Assembly: GCF_030690045.1 (NCBI RefSeq)
Contig: NZ_JAUYHK010000011.1
Coordinates: 1 to 64,000 of the forward strand
Direction of reading: 5' to 3'
Length of the DNA stretch: 64,000 nt
DNA from: Thalassospira sp.
GTDB lineage: Bacteria > Pseudomonadota > Alphaproteobacteria > Rhodospirillales > Thalassospiraceae
In this document: piece by piece, positions 1-8,352 of the stretch
Position numbering within the stretch: the first letter of the stretch is position 1
Layout: the number at the start of each line of letters is the position of its first letter
Made by a program: the position numbers and the translations under genes
Notes under the pieces: generated by a model
Database searches by the model: none
What the model saw: the letters and a program-made list of their open reading frames with translations, nothing else
What the model was told of the DNA's origin: nothing

Positions 1-106
1 ATAGCGGCCGGGAACCACCTGATCCCATCCCGAACTCAGAAGTGAAACCTGCCTGCGCCGATGGTACTTTGTCTTAAGGCACGGGAGAGTAGGGCACCGC
101 CGGGCC
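1..106 (+). rRNA. rrf: 5S ribosomal RNA, 5' end cut by the window edge
   Basis: The stretch carries the conserved bacterial 5S core: the CCCATCCCGAACTC loop near position 25-40, the CGCCGATGGTACT block near 57-68, and the closing GGGAGAGTAGG near 83-94. The 3' strand of the terminal helix (CGCCGGGC) ends at about 105. About 10-15 bases of the 5' end lie outside the window. A strong terminator follows at 147, as expected for the end of an rRNA operon. Confidence 0.93.
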
Positions 107-146
107 TTCAAAACACAGCATAATCCTTATTCCCTGTTCAATTATA

Positions 147-184
147 CAAAACCCCCGACCTTTATTGGTTGGGGGTTTTGTTGT
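147..184 (+). terminator. Intrinsic terminator of the rRNA operon
   Basis: CAAAACCCCC (147-156) pairs with GGGGGTTTTG (171-180). The next four pairs (157-160 with 167-170) extend the stem, leaving a 6-base loop, and T-rich sequence follows. It lies 40 bases after the 5S gene. On the minus strand it could also help end the epimerase transcript. Confidence 0.85.
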
Positions 185-193
185 TTGGGCCGG

Positions 194-1225
194 TCAGGAA
201 AATTCCCACTCAATCACATGGCGATAGGTTTCGCCCGGTTGCAATATCGCAGATGGGAAATCCGGGCGGTTCGGGCTATCGGGGAAGGTTTGCGGTTCTA
301 GGGCAATGCCTCCTGATTTGTGAAGTTCTGTGCCATCCGGTGTTTTCATCGCATCGGTGAAATGTTGGGACAGATAAAATTGCAGGCCCGGTTCGGAACT
401 TGACAGTTCCATCCGTCTGCCAGATTGCGGGTCGCGCAGGATGGCGATTTTACGCAAGGTGCCGCGCGGGGCGAGTGTCAGGCAAAAATTGTGGTCATAG
501 CCGGTTGGCGTACCGTCAATAATTTCATCAACCCTGCGGGGTTTGCGAAAATCAAAGATCGTATCGGCGACATCGGCGTGACCGGGCCGCGGGATCAGTT
601 CCCCGTCAACCGGCAGATAATGGTCAGCAGCAATCTGTAGGTCATGGCCCGCCGCACTGCGGGTAAAATCGCCGGTCAGGTTCCAATAGACATGGCTGGT
701 CATATTGATGATGGTCGGTTTTGCACAGCGTGCCGTGATCTCGCAGTGCAGGGTGCCCAGTGCTGTGATGCGATAGCTCACATCCGTATTTAGTTCCCCC
801 GGATATCCCTGATCGCCATCGGGCGAGAGCAGGGAAAAGGTCACAGATTCGCCATCGGGCCCTATTGAAGATTGCCATATCCGCCGGTCAAAGCCATCCG
901 GCCCGCCATGCAGCTGGTTGGGGCCTTCATTGGCCAGCAGCGTCACGGTTTTATCGTCCTGCCGGTAACAGGCATTTTTGATGCGGTTAGCATAGCGTCC
1001 ACAAATCGCCCCGATATAGCTGTCTTGCGCCATATAATTGTCAAGGGTGGCAAGGCCAACCGCGATATTGGTTTCGCTACCATCCGGGTTGCGGACATAC
1101 AGGGCCAGCATGCGGGCACCAAAGGCGGAGAAACGGGCGCGAATCCGGTCATCGGAAAGCTCGAAAGCCGGGATGTTTTGACCGCCAAGCGGCAGGGTGA
1201 AGGGGCGAATTAGAGTCTTTGGCAT
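194..1225 (-). CDS. galM: Aldose 1-epimerase (mutarotase)
   Basis: The 343-residue protein matches the galactose mutarotase family along its length. It interconverts alpha and beta anomers of free sugars such as galactose in the cytoplasm. Visible family blocks include GRYANRIKNA, NQLHGGPDGFD with the substrate-binding His, SHVYWNLTG with the second His, YDHNF with the Asp, and the C-terminal ALEPQTFPDSPNRPDFPS with the catalytic Glu. The start is an ATG preceded by AGGA. It is divergent from the adjacent ytfQRT-yjfF importer, so it probably processes imported galactose or arabinose before oxidation by the dehydrogenase at 7530. Confidence 0.9.
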   Translation of the reverse strand: MPKTLIRPFTLPLGGQNIPAFELSDDRIRARFSAFGARMLALYVRNPDGSETNIAVGLATLDNYMAQDSYIGAICGRYANRIKNACYRQDDKTVTLLANEGPNQLHGGPDGFDRRIWQSSIGPDGESVTFSLLSPDGDQGYPGELNTDVSYRITALGTLHCEITARCAKPTIINMTSHVYWNLTGDFTRSAAGHDLQIAADHYLPVDGELIPRPGHADVADTIFDFRKPRRVDEIIDGTPTGYDHNFCLTLAPRGTLRKIAILRDPQSGRRMELSSSEPGLQFYLSQHFTDAMKTPDGTELHKSGGIALEPQTFPDSPNRPDFPSAILQPGETYRHVIEWEFS

Positions 1226-1334
1226 GAGGAAATCCTGTTGTGAGATGGTGAGTATAGAACGGAAAACGCCGGGATTGAGAGGGTTTTACAAGATGCGCGT
1301 TTTCGTGCATTTCTGATATTGAGTTCCTATCCAT

Positions 1335-1353
1335 CATATTGTAATACTATATG
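1335..1353. promoter_or_regulatory. Imperfect palindrome before ytfQ, candidate operator
   Basis: The 19-base site CATATTGTAATACTATATG is an inverted repeat with one mismatched pair around a central A. It lies 38 bases before the ytfQ start, where a repressor would block the promoter. The core ATATTGTA recurs at 7479-7486 before the sugar dehydrogenase. Assignment to the FadR-type regulator encoded at 6473 is inference. Confidence 0.45.
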
Positions 1354-1390
1354 GCTTTATCAAAAAACCAAAACTCAGGGAGGACTACAA

Positions 1391-2341
1391 ATGACAGGGT
1401 TCAGGAAGCTGGCGCTCGGCGGTGTTGCAATGTGCATCGGATTGGGTATGTCGGTCGCAGCCCATGCCGATATGGTTATCGGTTTTTCACAGATCGGGTC
1501 GGAAAGCGGTTGGCGTACGTCGGAAACCGCCTCGATCAAGGCCGAAGCCGAACGTCGCGGCATTGATCTGAAATTCTCGGATGCGCAGCAAAAACAGGAA
1601 AACCAGATCAAGGCTGTGCGATCCTTCATCGCACAGGGTGTTGATGGCATTCTGTTGGCCCCGGTGGTTGAAACCGGTTGGGACCAGGTGTTGCAGGAAG
1701 CCAAGGATGCCGGGATTCCTGTGGTTCTGGTTGACCGTGGTGTTGCCGCCAGTGAAGATCTTTATCTGACCAAGGTGGCGTCTGATTTCGTGGTTGAGGG
1801 GGCTTTGGCTGCGGCGTGGCTGGCCGCTGAAACCAACGGCGTGTGTGACGTTGTCGAATTACAGGGGACTGTCGGATCATCCGCAGCCAATGACCGCAAG
1901 GCCGGTTTTGAATCAGTGGTGGGCAATTTCCCGGCGATCAACATCATCCGGTCGCAGTCCGGCGATTTCACCCGGTCGGGCGGCAAGGAAGTGATGGAAA
2001 GCTTTCTGAAAGCTGAAGATGGTGGCAAGAATATCTGTGCGGTTTATGCCCATAATGACGATATGGCGTTGGGCGCGGTACAGGCGATCAAGGAAGCCGG
2101 TCTGAAACCTGGTGCGGACATTCTGATCGTATCGATTGATGCGGTGCCCGATATTTTCAAGGCGATGGCCGATGGCGATACCAATGCCACCATCGAATTG
2201 AACCCGCATCTGGGCGGCCCGTCCTTTGATGCGATCAAGACCGCAAAAGATGGTGGTACGGTTGACAAATGGATCAAGGCCAATGGCCCGCTGTTCCTGC
2301 CGGATACCGCCGCCGAAGAATATGCAAAACGCAGCCAGTAA
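1391..2341 (+). CDS. ytfQ: Galactofuranose-type ABC transporter, periplasmic sugar-binding protein
   Basis: A 316-residue periplasmic-binding-protein-like (type 1, ribose-binding family) lipid-free receptor with a Sec signal peptide ending near AAHA-DM (residues 1-26). The body has the YtfQ-type blocks GFSQIGSESGWRTSE and GVDGILLAPVVETGWD, which match the E. coli galactofuranose receptor. An open frame extends further upstream, but the ATG at 1391 is preceded by AGGGAGGAC and gives the signal peptide, so it is chosen. It is the first gene of the importer, followed by an intercistronic hairpin and the ATPase. Substrate (galactofuranose, or a related galactose/arabinose form) is inferred from family. 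Confidence 0.88.
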   Translation: MTGFRKLALGGVAMCIGLGMSVAAHADMVIGFSQIGSESGWRTSETASIKAEAERRGIDLKFSDAQQKQENQIKAVRSFIAQGVDGILLAPVVETGWDQVLQEAKDAGIPVVLVDRGVAASEDLYLTKVASDFVVEGALAAAWLAAETNGVCDVVELQGTVGSSAANDRKAGFESVVGNFPAINIIRSQSGDFTRSGGKEVMESFLKAEDGGKNICAVYAHNDDMALGAVQAIKEAGLKPGADILIVSIDAVPDIFKAMADGDTNATIELNPHLGGPSFDAIKTAKDGGTVDKWIKANGPLFLPDTAAEEYAKRSQ

Positions 2342-2394
2342 ATAAGGTCCTGCACCCGGCCCGTACAAGACCGGGAAGCACATAGCGAACAAAA

Positions 2395-2427
2395 CCGCCA
2401 CGGCATTCCTTAGGGGAGCCGTGGCGG
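2395..2427 (+). other. Intercistronic hairpin between ytfQ and ytfR
   Basis: CCGCCACGGC (2395-2404) and GCCGTGGCGG (2418-2427) form a perfect 10-base-pair stem with a 13-base loop and no T-run. It lies between the binding protein and the ATPase. Such hairpins in ABC operons commonly stabilise the upstream message so that the receptor is made in excess. That role is inferred here. Confidence 0.6.
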
Positions 2428-2455
2428 CGCATACAGGACAAGGGGAGGAAACCAT

Positions 2456-3970
2456 ATGGCTGCAATGACGCAATCCACATCGGCCATATTGTCGGTGCGC
2501 GGGGTTGGCAAGGTTTTCCCGGGCGTCAAGGCCCTGCAAAATGTTGATTTCGATCTGGTGCCGGGCGAAATTCATGCCCTTTTGGGTGAAAACGGGGCGG
2601 GCAAATCGACCCTGATCAAAGTCATCACCGGGGTGCATCCGCGCGATGCCGGCAGGGTGATTTTCAACGGCACAGATATTCATCCCCAACATCCCGGCGA
2701 GGCTCAGAATATGGGCATTTCGACGGTTTATCAGGAAGTCAATCTGGTGCCGACCCTGTCGGTGGCGGAAAACCTGATGCTGGAACGGCAAAACCTGAAA
2801 TGGGGCTTTATCAACTGGAAACCGACCATTGCTGCCGCCCGGGATGCTTTGGCGACGTTGGGGCTGGATATTGATGTTGAGCGCCCATTGGGGTCCTATT
2901 CGGTGGCGATCCAGCAATTGGTGGCAATTGCGCGGGCAGTTGCACTGGATGCAAGGGTTTTGATTCTGGATGAACCAACTGCAAGCCTTGATGCCGAAGA
3001 AATCAAATCATTATTTCAGATCATGCGCGATTTGCGCGGACGGGGTATGGGGATCATTTTTGTCACCCACTTTCTGGATCAGGTATATGCGGTGACGGAC
3101 CGCATCACGGTTTTGCGCAACGGGCAGCGTGTGGGTACCTTTGTCACCGCCGATCTGGCGCGGATTGATCTGATCGGTCATATGTTGGGCCGGGAACTGG
3201 CCGAGGTCAGTAGTCACCGTCATCATGATGAACGCGGTTTTACCGGCAAGGGCAATCAGATCCAGATTAAAAATCTGGGACGGAAACGGATGTTGCATCC
3301 GGTGTCGCTGGAACTGTCCGGCGGCGAGATTGTCGGTCTGGCAGGGTTGCTGGGATCGGGGCGGACAGAACTTGCCGAACTGATTTTTGGTGCCCAAAAA
3401 GCCGATAGTGGCCTGGTTTTCATCAATGGCGAACCGGTGATGTTGCGATCACCGCAACATGCCATCCGGTCCGGGTTTGCCTTGTGTCCCGAAGATCGCA
3501 AGCAGGATGGCATTGTTGCCGAACTGAGTGTTCGGGAAAACATCATTCTGGCCTTGCAGGGGCGGCGCGGCTGGTTGCGACCCATTCCGGGTGCAGAACA
3601 GCAAAAAATCGCCGATGACATGATCCGCGCCCTTGGTATTGCGACACCGGACCGCGAAAAGCCGGTCGGACAATTGTCGGGTGGCAACCAGCAAAAGGTC
3701 ATTCTGGCGCGCTGGCTGGTGGCAAAACCGTTATTCCTGATTCTGGATGAACCGACACGCGGCATTGATGTTGGTGCACATGCCGATATCATCAAGCTGA
3801 TCAAGGAATTGTGCGACGAGGGGTTGGCCCTTTTGGTTGCATCATCCGAACTGGAAGAAATTGTTGCCTTTGCCGACCGGGTGGTGGTGATGCGCGACCG
3901 TGAAAAAGTATCCGAACTGGTCGGGGCCGAAATCACCCAAAGCCGCATCATCGAGGCGATTGCACGATGA
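2456..3970 (+). CDS. ytfR: Galactofuranose-type ABC transporter, duplicated ATP-binding subunit
   Basis: A 504-residue sugar ABC ATPase with two nucleotide-binding domains, the usual size for the RbsA/MglA/YtfR class. The first domain has Walker A GENGAGKST near residue 42 and Walker B VLILDEPTASLD. The second has the altered P-loop GLLGSGRTE, the signature LSGGNQQKV and the block LILDEPTRGIDVGA. The ATG at 2456 follows GGGGAGG. Its stop overlaps the start of ytfT by four bases (ATGA), which indicates translational coupling. It energises sugar uptake through the YtfT/YjfF permease pair at the inner membrane. Confidence 0.9.
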   Translation: MAAMTQSTSAILSVRGVGKVFPGVKALQNVDFDLVPGEIHALLGENGAGKSTLIKVITGVHPRDAGRVIFNGTDIHPQHPGEAQNMGISTVYQEVNLVPTLSVAENLMLERQNLKWGFINWKPTIAAARDALATLGLDIDVERPLGSYSVAIQQLVAIARAVALDARVLILDEPTASLDAEEIKSLFQIMRDLRGRGMGIIFVTHFLDQVYAVTDRITVLRNGQRVGTFVTADLARIDLIGHMLGRELAEVSSHRHHDERGFTGKGNQIQIKNLGRKRMLHPVSLELSGGEIVGLAGLLGSGRTELAELIFGAQKADSGLVFINGEPVMLRSPQHAIRSGFALCPEDRKQDGIVAELSVRENIILALQGRRGWLRPIPGAEQQKIADDMIRALGIATPDREKPVGQLSGGNQQKVILARWLVAKPLFLILDEPTRGIDVGAHADIIKLIKELCDEGLALLVASSELEEIVAFADRVVVMRDREKVSELVGAEITQSRIIEAIAR

Positions 3971-5007
3971 CCGGGCTTGAGGATCGCAAAAACCAACGGA
4001 AAACAACCATGCCTTTTTCTGTGAAACTGAACCGGCAATGGCTGGGCCCGGTGATCGCCCTTTTGCTGATTATCATCGGTAATGGCATCATTTCGCCGGG
4101 ATTTTTTACCATCCGCATTGTCGATGGCCATCTTTACGGGTCGTTGGTCGATATTGTCCATCGCGGGGCTTCAACCGTCCTTGTTGCGGTTGGCATGGCG
4201 ATTGTCATTGGCACACGTGGTATTGATTTGTCGGTGGGGTCGATCATTGCCATTTGCGGGGCGGTGACGGCGGTCCTGATCCGCGATACCAGCCTGTCGC
4301 CCTTTGTGATTTTGCTGATCGCGCTGGCGGCCGGGATTGTCTGCGGTTTGTGGAATGGCATGCTGGTGGCATATCTGGATATTCAGCCGATCATTGCCAC
4401 CCTGATCCTGATGGTGGCCGGGCGCGGCATTGCCCAGATGATTACCGGTGGTCAGATCGTGACGTTTCACGGACCGTTTTTCGAGGCAATCGGCAGTGGT
4501 TATTTGCTGGGTATTCCATGGCGGGTGATTATTGCGGCTGTGTTGATTGCCGGGTTATGGGCCGTCATGCGTAAAACTGCCCTGGGGCTGTTTGTGGAAT
4601 CGGTGGGCGGCAATGCCCGCGCCAGCCGTCTGGCCGGGATTGATGCCCGAGGGATCAAGGTTTTGGCCTATGTGATTTCCGGGCTGTGTTCGGCGATGGC
4701 CGGGGTGATCATTGCCGCCGATATTCGCGGGGCCGATGCCAATAATGCCGGGCTGTGGCTGGAACTTGATGCCATTCTGGCGGTTGTGATTGGCGGGGCT
4801 GCCCTGATGGGCGGGCGGTTTTATCTTGGCCTGACGGTGATCGGGGTTCTGATCATTCAGGCGCTGACCACGGGGATTTTGCTGTCGGGGTTGCCGTCGC
4901 AATATACCCTGATTGTCAAGGCCGCCGTGGTGATGGTTGTCTTGCTGGTGCAGGCACCCAAGGCGCGCGACATGATCCTGCGGGCGATGCAGAGGAAAAA
5001 ATCATGA
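3967..5007 (+). CDS. ytfT: Galactofuranose-type ABC transporter permease
   Basis: A 346-residue inner-membrane permease of the RbsC/YtfT family with about ten hydrophobic segments. It has the family block IGTRGIDLSVGSIIAICGA and a second conserved block in the C-terminal third (VIGGAALMGGRF). It starts inside the stop codon of ytfR and its own end overlaps yjfF, so the three are one translational unit. With YjfF it probably forms the heteromeric translocation channel. The first 16 or so residues before the membrane part are hydrophilic and could reflect a later true start. Confidence 0.88.
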   Translation: MTGLEDRKNQRKTTMPFSVKLNRQWLGPVIALLLIIIGNGIISPGFFTIRIVDGHLYGSLVDIVHRGASTVLVAVGMAIVIGTRGIDLSVGSIIAICGAVTAVLIRDTSLSPFVILLIALAAGIVCGLWNGMLVAYLDIQPIIATLILMVAGRGIAQMITGGQIVTFHGPFFEAIGSGYLLGIPWRVIIAAVLIAGLWAVMRKTALGLFVESVGGNARASRLAGIDARGIKVLAYVISGLCSAMAGVIIAADIRGADANNAGLWLELDAILAVVIGGAALMGGRFYLGLTVIGVLIIQALTTGILLSGLPSQYTLIVKAAVVMVVLLVQAPKARDMILRAMQRKKS

Positions 5008-5978
5008 TTAACGAACGTTATTATCCCCTGCTGGCAACCCTTGCGGTCTGTGCCTTGCTGTATGGTTATGGCATTTACGAACATCGGGCCTTTAGCGACA
5101 CCTATGTTCTGGGCAATCTTTTGACCGACAATGCCTTTTTGATCGTCACGGCCATCGGCATGACCTTTGTTATTTTGTCGGGCGGGATTGATTTGTCGGT
5201 CGGATCAATGATTGCCTTTGTCGGGGTTTTGATGGCGGAACTGGTGGGCGGATTTGGCTTGCATCCGCTGGCCGCAGTTGTCATTGCGATGATCGTCGGC
5301 ACCGGTTTTGGCGGGTTTATGGGATATCTGATCAACAAGTTTGATATTCAGCCCTTTATCATCACGCTGGCCGGGATGTTTTTTCTGCGCGGCATGTGTT
5401 TTGTCATCAATCTGGATTCTGTGCCGATCAGCCACAGCTTTGTCAGCGATTTTGGCAGTTTCCGTATTCCATTACCCGGTCGCGGCTGGTTGAGTGCATC
5501 GGCACTGGTGATGCTGGCTGCGGTTATTGTCGGGATTGTCATCGCCCATTACACCCGGTTCGGCCGCAATGTCTATGCGATTGGCGGTGACCGGCAATCG
5601 GCGGAATTGCTGGGTATTCCGGTGGGGCGCACCACGGTGCAGGTCTATGCGTTAAGCGGGCTTTTCAGTTCTTTGGCCGGGGTTGTGTTTGCCTTTTATA
5701 CCGCATCGGCTTATCCGCTGGCTGCGGTCGGGGTGGAGCTGGATGCGATTGCCGCCGTTGTGATTGGCGGCACCCTTTTGACCGGCGGCATGGGCTTTGT
5801 GATCGGCACGTTTTTTGGCGGGATCATTATGGGGGTGATTCAGACCCTGATTTCGTTTGACGGGTCGCTCAACAGTTGGTGGACCAAGATCATGATCGGG
5901 GCCTTGCTGTTTGGCTTTATTGTCCTACAACGTCTGATCACCCGATCTTTTAGCGGTCTTCGCGCCGGGGCAGGGTGA
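5004..5978 (+). CDS. yjfF: Galactofuranose-type ABC transporter permease, second subunit
   Basis: A 324-residue permease related to but distinct from its neighbour YtfT, with the same conserved block (LSGGIDLSVGSMIAF) and the C-terminal motif VVIGGTLLTGGMG. The paired permeases are diagnostic for the YtfQRT-YjfF system and are absent from ordinary ribose or xylose importers. It overlaps ytfT by four bases. The operon ends at a long GC-rich hairpin shared with the convergent gene at 6034. Confidence 0.87.
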   Translation: MINERYYPLLATLAVCALLYGYGIYEHRAFSDTYVLGNLLTDNAFLIVTAIGMTFVILSGGIDLSVGSMIAFVGVLMAELVGGFGLHPLAAVVIAMIVGTGFGGFMGYLINKFDIQPFIITLAGMFFLRGMCFVINLDSVPISHSFVSDFGSFRIPLPGRGWLSASALVMLAAVIVGIVIAHYTRFGRNVYAIGGDRQSAELLGIPVGRTTVQVYALSGLFSSLAGVVFAFYTASAYPLAAVGVELDAIAAVVIGGTLLTGGMGFVIGTFFGGIIMGVIQTLISFDGSLNSWWTKIMIGALLFGFIVLQRLITRSFSGLRAGAG

Positions 5979-5990
5979 GGCGGATTTTAA

Positions 5991-6026
5991 AATACCGGGC
6001 GCCGGTTTGGTCGGCGGCCCGGTATT
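5991..6026. terminator. Bidirectional hairpin terminator between convergent genes
   Basis: AATACCGGGC (5991-6000) pairs perfectly with GCCCGGTATT (6017-6026), and the loop contains a further GCCG/CGGC pairing. Reading on the minus strand the stem is followed by a TTTTAAAAT stretch, which suits a terminator for the gene at 6034-6378. On the plus strand there is no clear T-run. Confidence 0.65.
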
Positions 6027-6033
6027 GATCCGG

Positions 6034-6378
6034 TCAGCATTGATTGCAGGTTACACCATAATCGGTGCAAATCTGGCCGATGATACCTTTGAGAGTCAGG
6101 GCATTCTGTTCCTGTGCCGCCGCACAGGCACTGTTGCTTGTGCCTGACAACGGGCCATTGCCACCCGCGAAATTGTAATGCTGGTTACCTGATTTGCTAT
6201 AGGTGATCCAGCTTGAAGCGCAGTGCAGATGCGGATAGGTGCTGCCGTCATTCGCACCGGTGTCGGTGTAGTAATCCTGATTGTTGCAATAGTCTTTTTT
6301 GTAACCGGCAGCCTGAACAACACTTGCCGAAAGCATGATGCCGGTGGTGATGGTCAGGACCCACAATAATGTTTTCAC
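6034..6378 (-). CDS. Small secreted protein with six cysteines, function unknown
   Basis: A 114-residue protein with a clear Sec signal peptide (hydrophobic core LLWVLTITTGIMLSASVV, cleavage near VQA-AG). The mature part of about 90 residues is rich in Tyr, Asn, Ser and Gly and has six cysteines, including a terminal CNQC. This suggests three disulfides in the periplasm or outside the cell. I do not recognise a family. The ATG is preceded by AAAGGAGGCC on the minus strand, a strong ribosome binding site, so the gene is probably real. Neighbours are sugar uptake genes but no link can be shown. Confidence 0.7.
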   Translation of the reverse strand: MKTLLWVLTITTGIMLSASVVQAAGYKKDYCNNQDYYTDTGANDGSTYPHLHCASSWITYSKSGNQHYNFAGGNGPLSGTSNSACAAAQEQNALTLKGIIGQICTDYGVTCNQC

Positions 6379-6472
6379 ATTGGCCTCCTTTGCAATTCAT
6401 TTTGGACCCGATGCGAAATGCACGGGGTTAAAAGACGGCAAAAGGCAGGTATTTGTGACGTGAAGAAGCGGC

Positions 6473-7219
6473 TTAAAGCCCGACACGGTCCCAGTCGGTG
6501 GCCTCGGGCATGCCCAGTTGTTCACGGATCTGGGTCATGGTCGCGCGCAGAAGGCGGCGCATGACATTGCGGGCTTCTTCCGGATTGCGATCAGCAATCG
6601 CCCGATAGACCGCCCTGTGATCGGGCAGGGATTGGACATGCGCCTTGGGGCCGCCGCTGGAAAGTTTGAACGATCCGATCAGCGCGGATTCAATCAGCAT
6701 ACCCAGCGTTTTCATAAAATCATTGCCCGACGCATCCAGAATGGCCTGATGAAATTCCAGATCGGTCAGATAGACGGCCTCGGTGCCGGGTTCGGCGGCT
6801 TCCATCGCCAGATAGGTTGCCTCGATGGTGGCCAGTTGGGAGTCAGACCGGCGTTCGGCGGCCATCGCCGCCGTGTTGGGCTCAATGATCAGGCGTGTTT
6901 CAAACAGGCCATATAAAAACACCGGATCGGGTTCCGGGAAATGCCACGACAGAATGTCAGGGTCCAGAAGGTTCCAGTTTTTGCGCGGTTTGACCTTGGT
7001 GCCGGTTTTGGGGCGGCTTTCAATCAGGCCCTTGGCCGACAGGATTTTGATCGCCTCGCGCAAGGCTGTACGCGAAACATGAAGGGTTTCGCTTAATTGT
7101 GCCTCGGTCGGCAGGATGTCGCCCGGGGATAAAATGCCCGAAACAATCCTGCGGCCCAGATCATGCGCCACAATACTGTGCAGATTGCGTTTGGCATAGG
7201 TTCTGGAACTGGCTGTCAT
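6473..7219 (-). CDS. FadR-subfamily GntR transcriptional regulator
   Basis: A 248-residue regulator with an N-terminal winged helix (LPTEAQLSETLHVSRTALRE, residues about 30-50) and an all-helical FCD ligand domain with the metal-site histidines in DLEFHQAIL and LPDHRAVYRAI. This architecture is typical of repressors of sugar-acid and hexuronate catabolism that sense an acidic sugar intermediate. The ATG at 7219 (MTASSRTYAK) is chosen over one 39 bases upstream because a GGGGGA ribosome binding site precedes it. It lies between the importer and the oxidative sugar genes, which are probably its targets. Confidence 0.85.
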   Translation of the reverse strand: MTASSRTYAKRNLHSIVAHDLGRRIVSGILSPGDILPTEAQLSETLHVSRTALREAIKILSAKGLIESRPKTGTKVKPRKNWNLLDPDILSWHFPEPDPVFLYGLFETRLIIEPNTAAMAAERRSDSQLATIEATYLAMEAAEPGTEAVYLTDLEFHQAILDASGNDFMKTLGMLIESALIGSFKLSSGGPKAHVQSLPDHRAVYRAIADRNPEEARNVMRRLLRATMTQIREQLGMPEATDWDRVGL

Positions 7220-7270
7220 CGGTTTTCCCCCGGTGCTGTGCAGGAGGCAGCATGCCATCTGCGCAGAGTC

Positions 7271-7297
7271 ATTAATTCATATAATATGAATTAATGG
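7271..7297. promoter_or_regulatory. 27-base perfect palindrome upstream of the FadR-type regulator
   Basis: The site reads CATTAATTCATAT, a central A, then ATATGAATTAATG, so both 13-base arms match exactly. It lies 52 bases before the regulator's start codon. A perfect palindrome of this size beside a GntR-family gene is most likely its autoregulatory operator. It shares the pattern CATTAAT...TATGAA with 7471-7490 near the dehydrogenase. Confidence 0.6.
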
Positions 7298-7447
7298 TGG
7301 AGGCAATCAGAACAGGCCATTTTGCCAGCCATCGGAGAAAAGCAAGATATAATCGGCACCTGTGAGCAGGGGGGAATGTCAGATATAACCTGTTCTGCCC
7401 GGATTGCAAAGCCGCATGAAATGTCTGGAAACGGGATGGTTTGAGGC

Positions 7448-7492
7448 TTGACAGTCTGCGACGAAAGCAACATTAATGATATTGTATGAAGA
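7448..7492 (+). promoter_or_regulatory. Candidate promoter and operator of the dehydrogenase-gguC operon
   Basis: TTGACA (7448-7453) is a perfect -35 box. An 18-base spacer leads to ATTAAT (7472-7477), a four-of-six -10 box. The sequence CATTAATGATATTGTATGAA (7471-7490) overlaps and follows the -10 box and resembles the palindrome before the regulator. A repressor bound here would block transcription. Confidence 0.5.
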
Positions 7493-7529
7493 ATAAAAAT
7501 GGTCTTTAGGATACAGGGAGAAAACGATC

Positions 7530-8303
7530 ATGTCTGATCGCAAACCGGCACATTACGAGAGCCTGCGCGATGCGTCGGTGTTTATTACGGGTGGTGCCAG
7601 CGGCATTGGAAAATCGCTGGTCGAGGCTTTTTGTGCCCAGGGGGCAAAGGTTGCCTTTGTCGATATCCAGAAAGACGCGGGCGAGGCGCTGGTGGCGGAT
7701 ATTGCCAAAACAGCCCGGCATGCGCCGCTGTTTTTGTTGTGCGATCTGACCGATATTGAAGCGCTGCGTCATGCGGTTGAAACCGCAGGCCAACGGCACG
7801 GGCCGATTACCGTTCTTTTGAACAATGCGGCCAATGATACCCGCCATAAATGGCAGGATGTAACACCGGAATATTGGGATAATCGTCAGGCAATCAATAT
7901 CCGCCCGGCGTTTTTCGCCATTCAGGCCGTGGCGCCGATGATGATCGGGGCCGGGGGCGGGTCGATTGTCAATTTCGGTTCGATCAGCTGGATGTTGGGG
8001 CAGGGTGGTATGCCCGGCTATACCACGGCCAAGGCGGCGACACAGGGCCTGACGCGCGGCATGGCGCGTGATCTGGGCAAGGATAATATCCGCGTCAATA
8101 CGCTGGTGCCCGGCTGGGTGATGACCGAACGGCAACTGGAACTATGGGTTGACGAAGCCGCCGAGCGCGAAATTGCCGAACGGCAATGCCTGAAAAACAA
8201 GGTGATGCCCGAAGACATTGCGCGCATGGCGCTGTTTTTGGCATCGGATGAAAGCCGGATGATTTCGGCGCAGAATTTTATTGTCGATGGCGGCTGGGTC
8301 TGA
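7530..8303 (+). CDS. SDR-family NAD(P)-dependent sugar 1-dehydrogenase, XylB-like
   Basis: A 257-residue short-chain dehydrogenase with TGGASGIGK (cofactor loop), LNNAANDTRHK, NFGSISW (catalytic Ser) and the active-site pair in GYTTAK. The blocks NDxRHK..DVT..YWD and GGGSIVNFGSISW closely follow the Caulobacter D-xylose 1-dehydrogenase XylB as I recall it. It therefore probably oxidises an aldose (galactose, arabinose or xylose) to its lactone, the first step of an oxidative pathway. It is followed by the GguC/AraD1 protein on the same strand. The exact sugar cannot be read from sequence. Confidence 0.82.
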   Translation: MSDRKPAHYESLRDASVFITGGASGIGKSLVEAFCAQGAKVAFVDIQKDAGEALVADIAKTARHAPLFLLCDLTDIEALRHAVETAGQRHGPITVLLNNAANDTRHKWQDVTPEYWDNRQAINIRPAFFAIQAVAPMMIGAGGGSIVNFGSISWMLGQGGMPGYTTAKAATQGLTRGMARDLGKDNIRVNTLVPGWVMTERQLELWVDEAAEREIAERQCLKNKVMPEDIARMALFLASDESRMISAQNFIVDGGWV

Positions 8304-8352
8304 GGACCGGCGCGATTTGATGATTGCAGCACAGCGTTAACGGAAAAACATA

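Larger units (their letters stand above)
7220..7529. other. Divergent intergenic region between regulator and dehydrogenase
   Basis: No gene is visible in these 310 bases. The stretch holds a 27-base palindrome at 7271-7297 and a promoter with a related site at 7448-7492. The middle (about 7300-7445) shows no convincing reading frame or hairpin. Confidence 0.6.

Noticed and set aside
1913-2917. A 334-codon minus-strand open frame
   Set aside because: It spans parts of ytfQ and ytfR on the other strand and has the composition of an antisense shadow.
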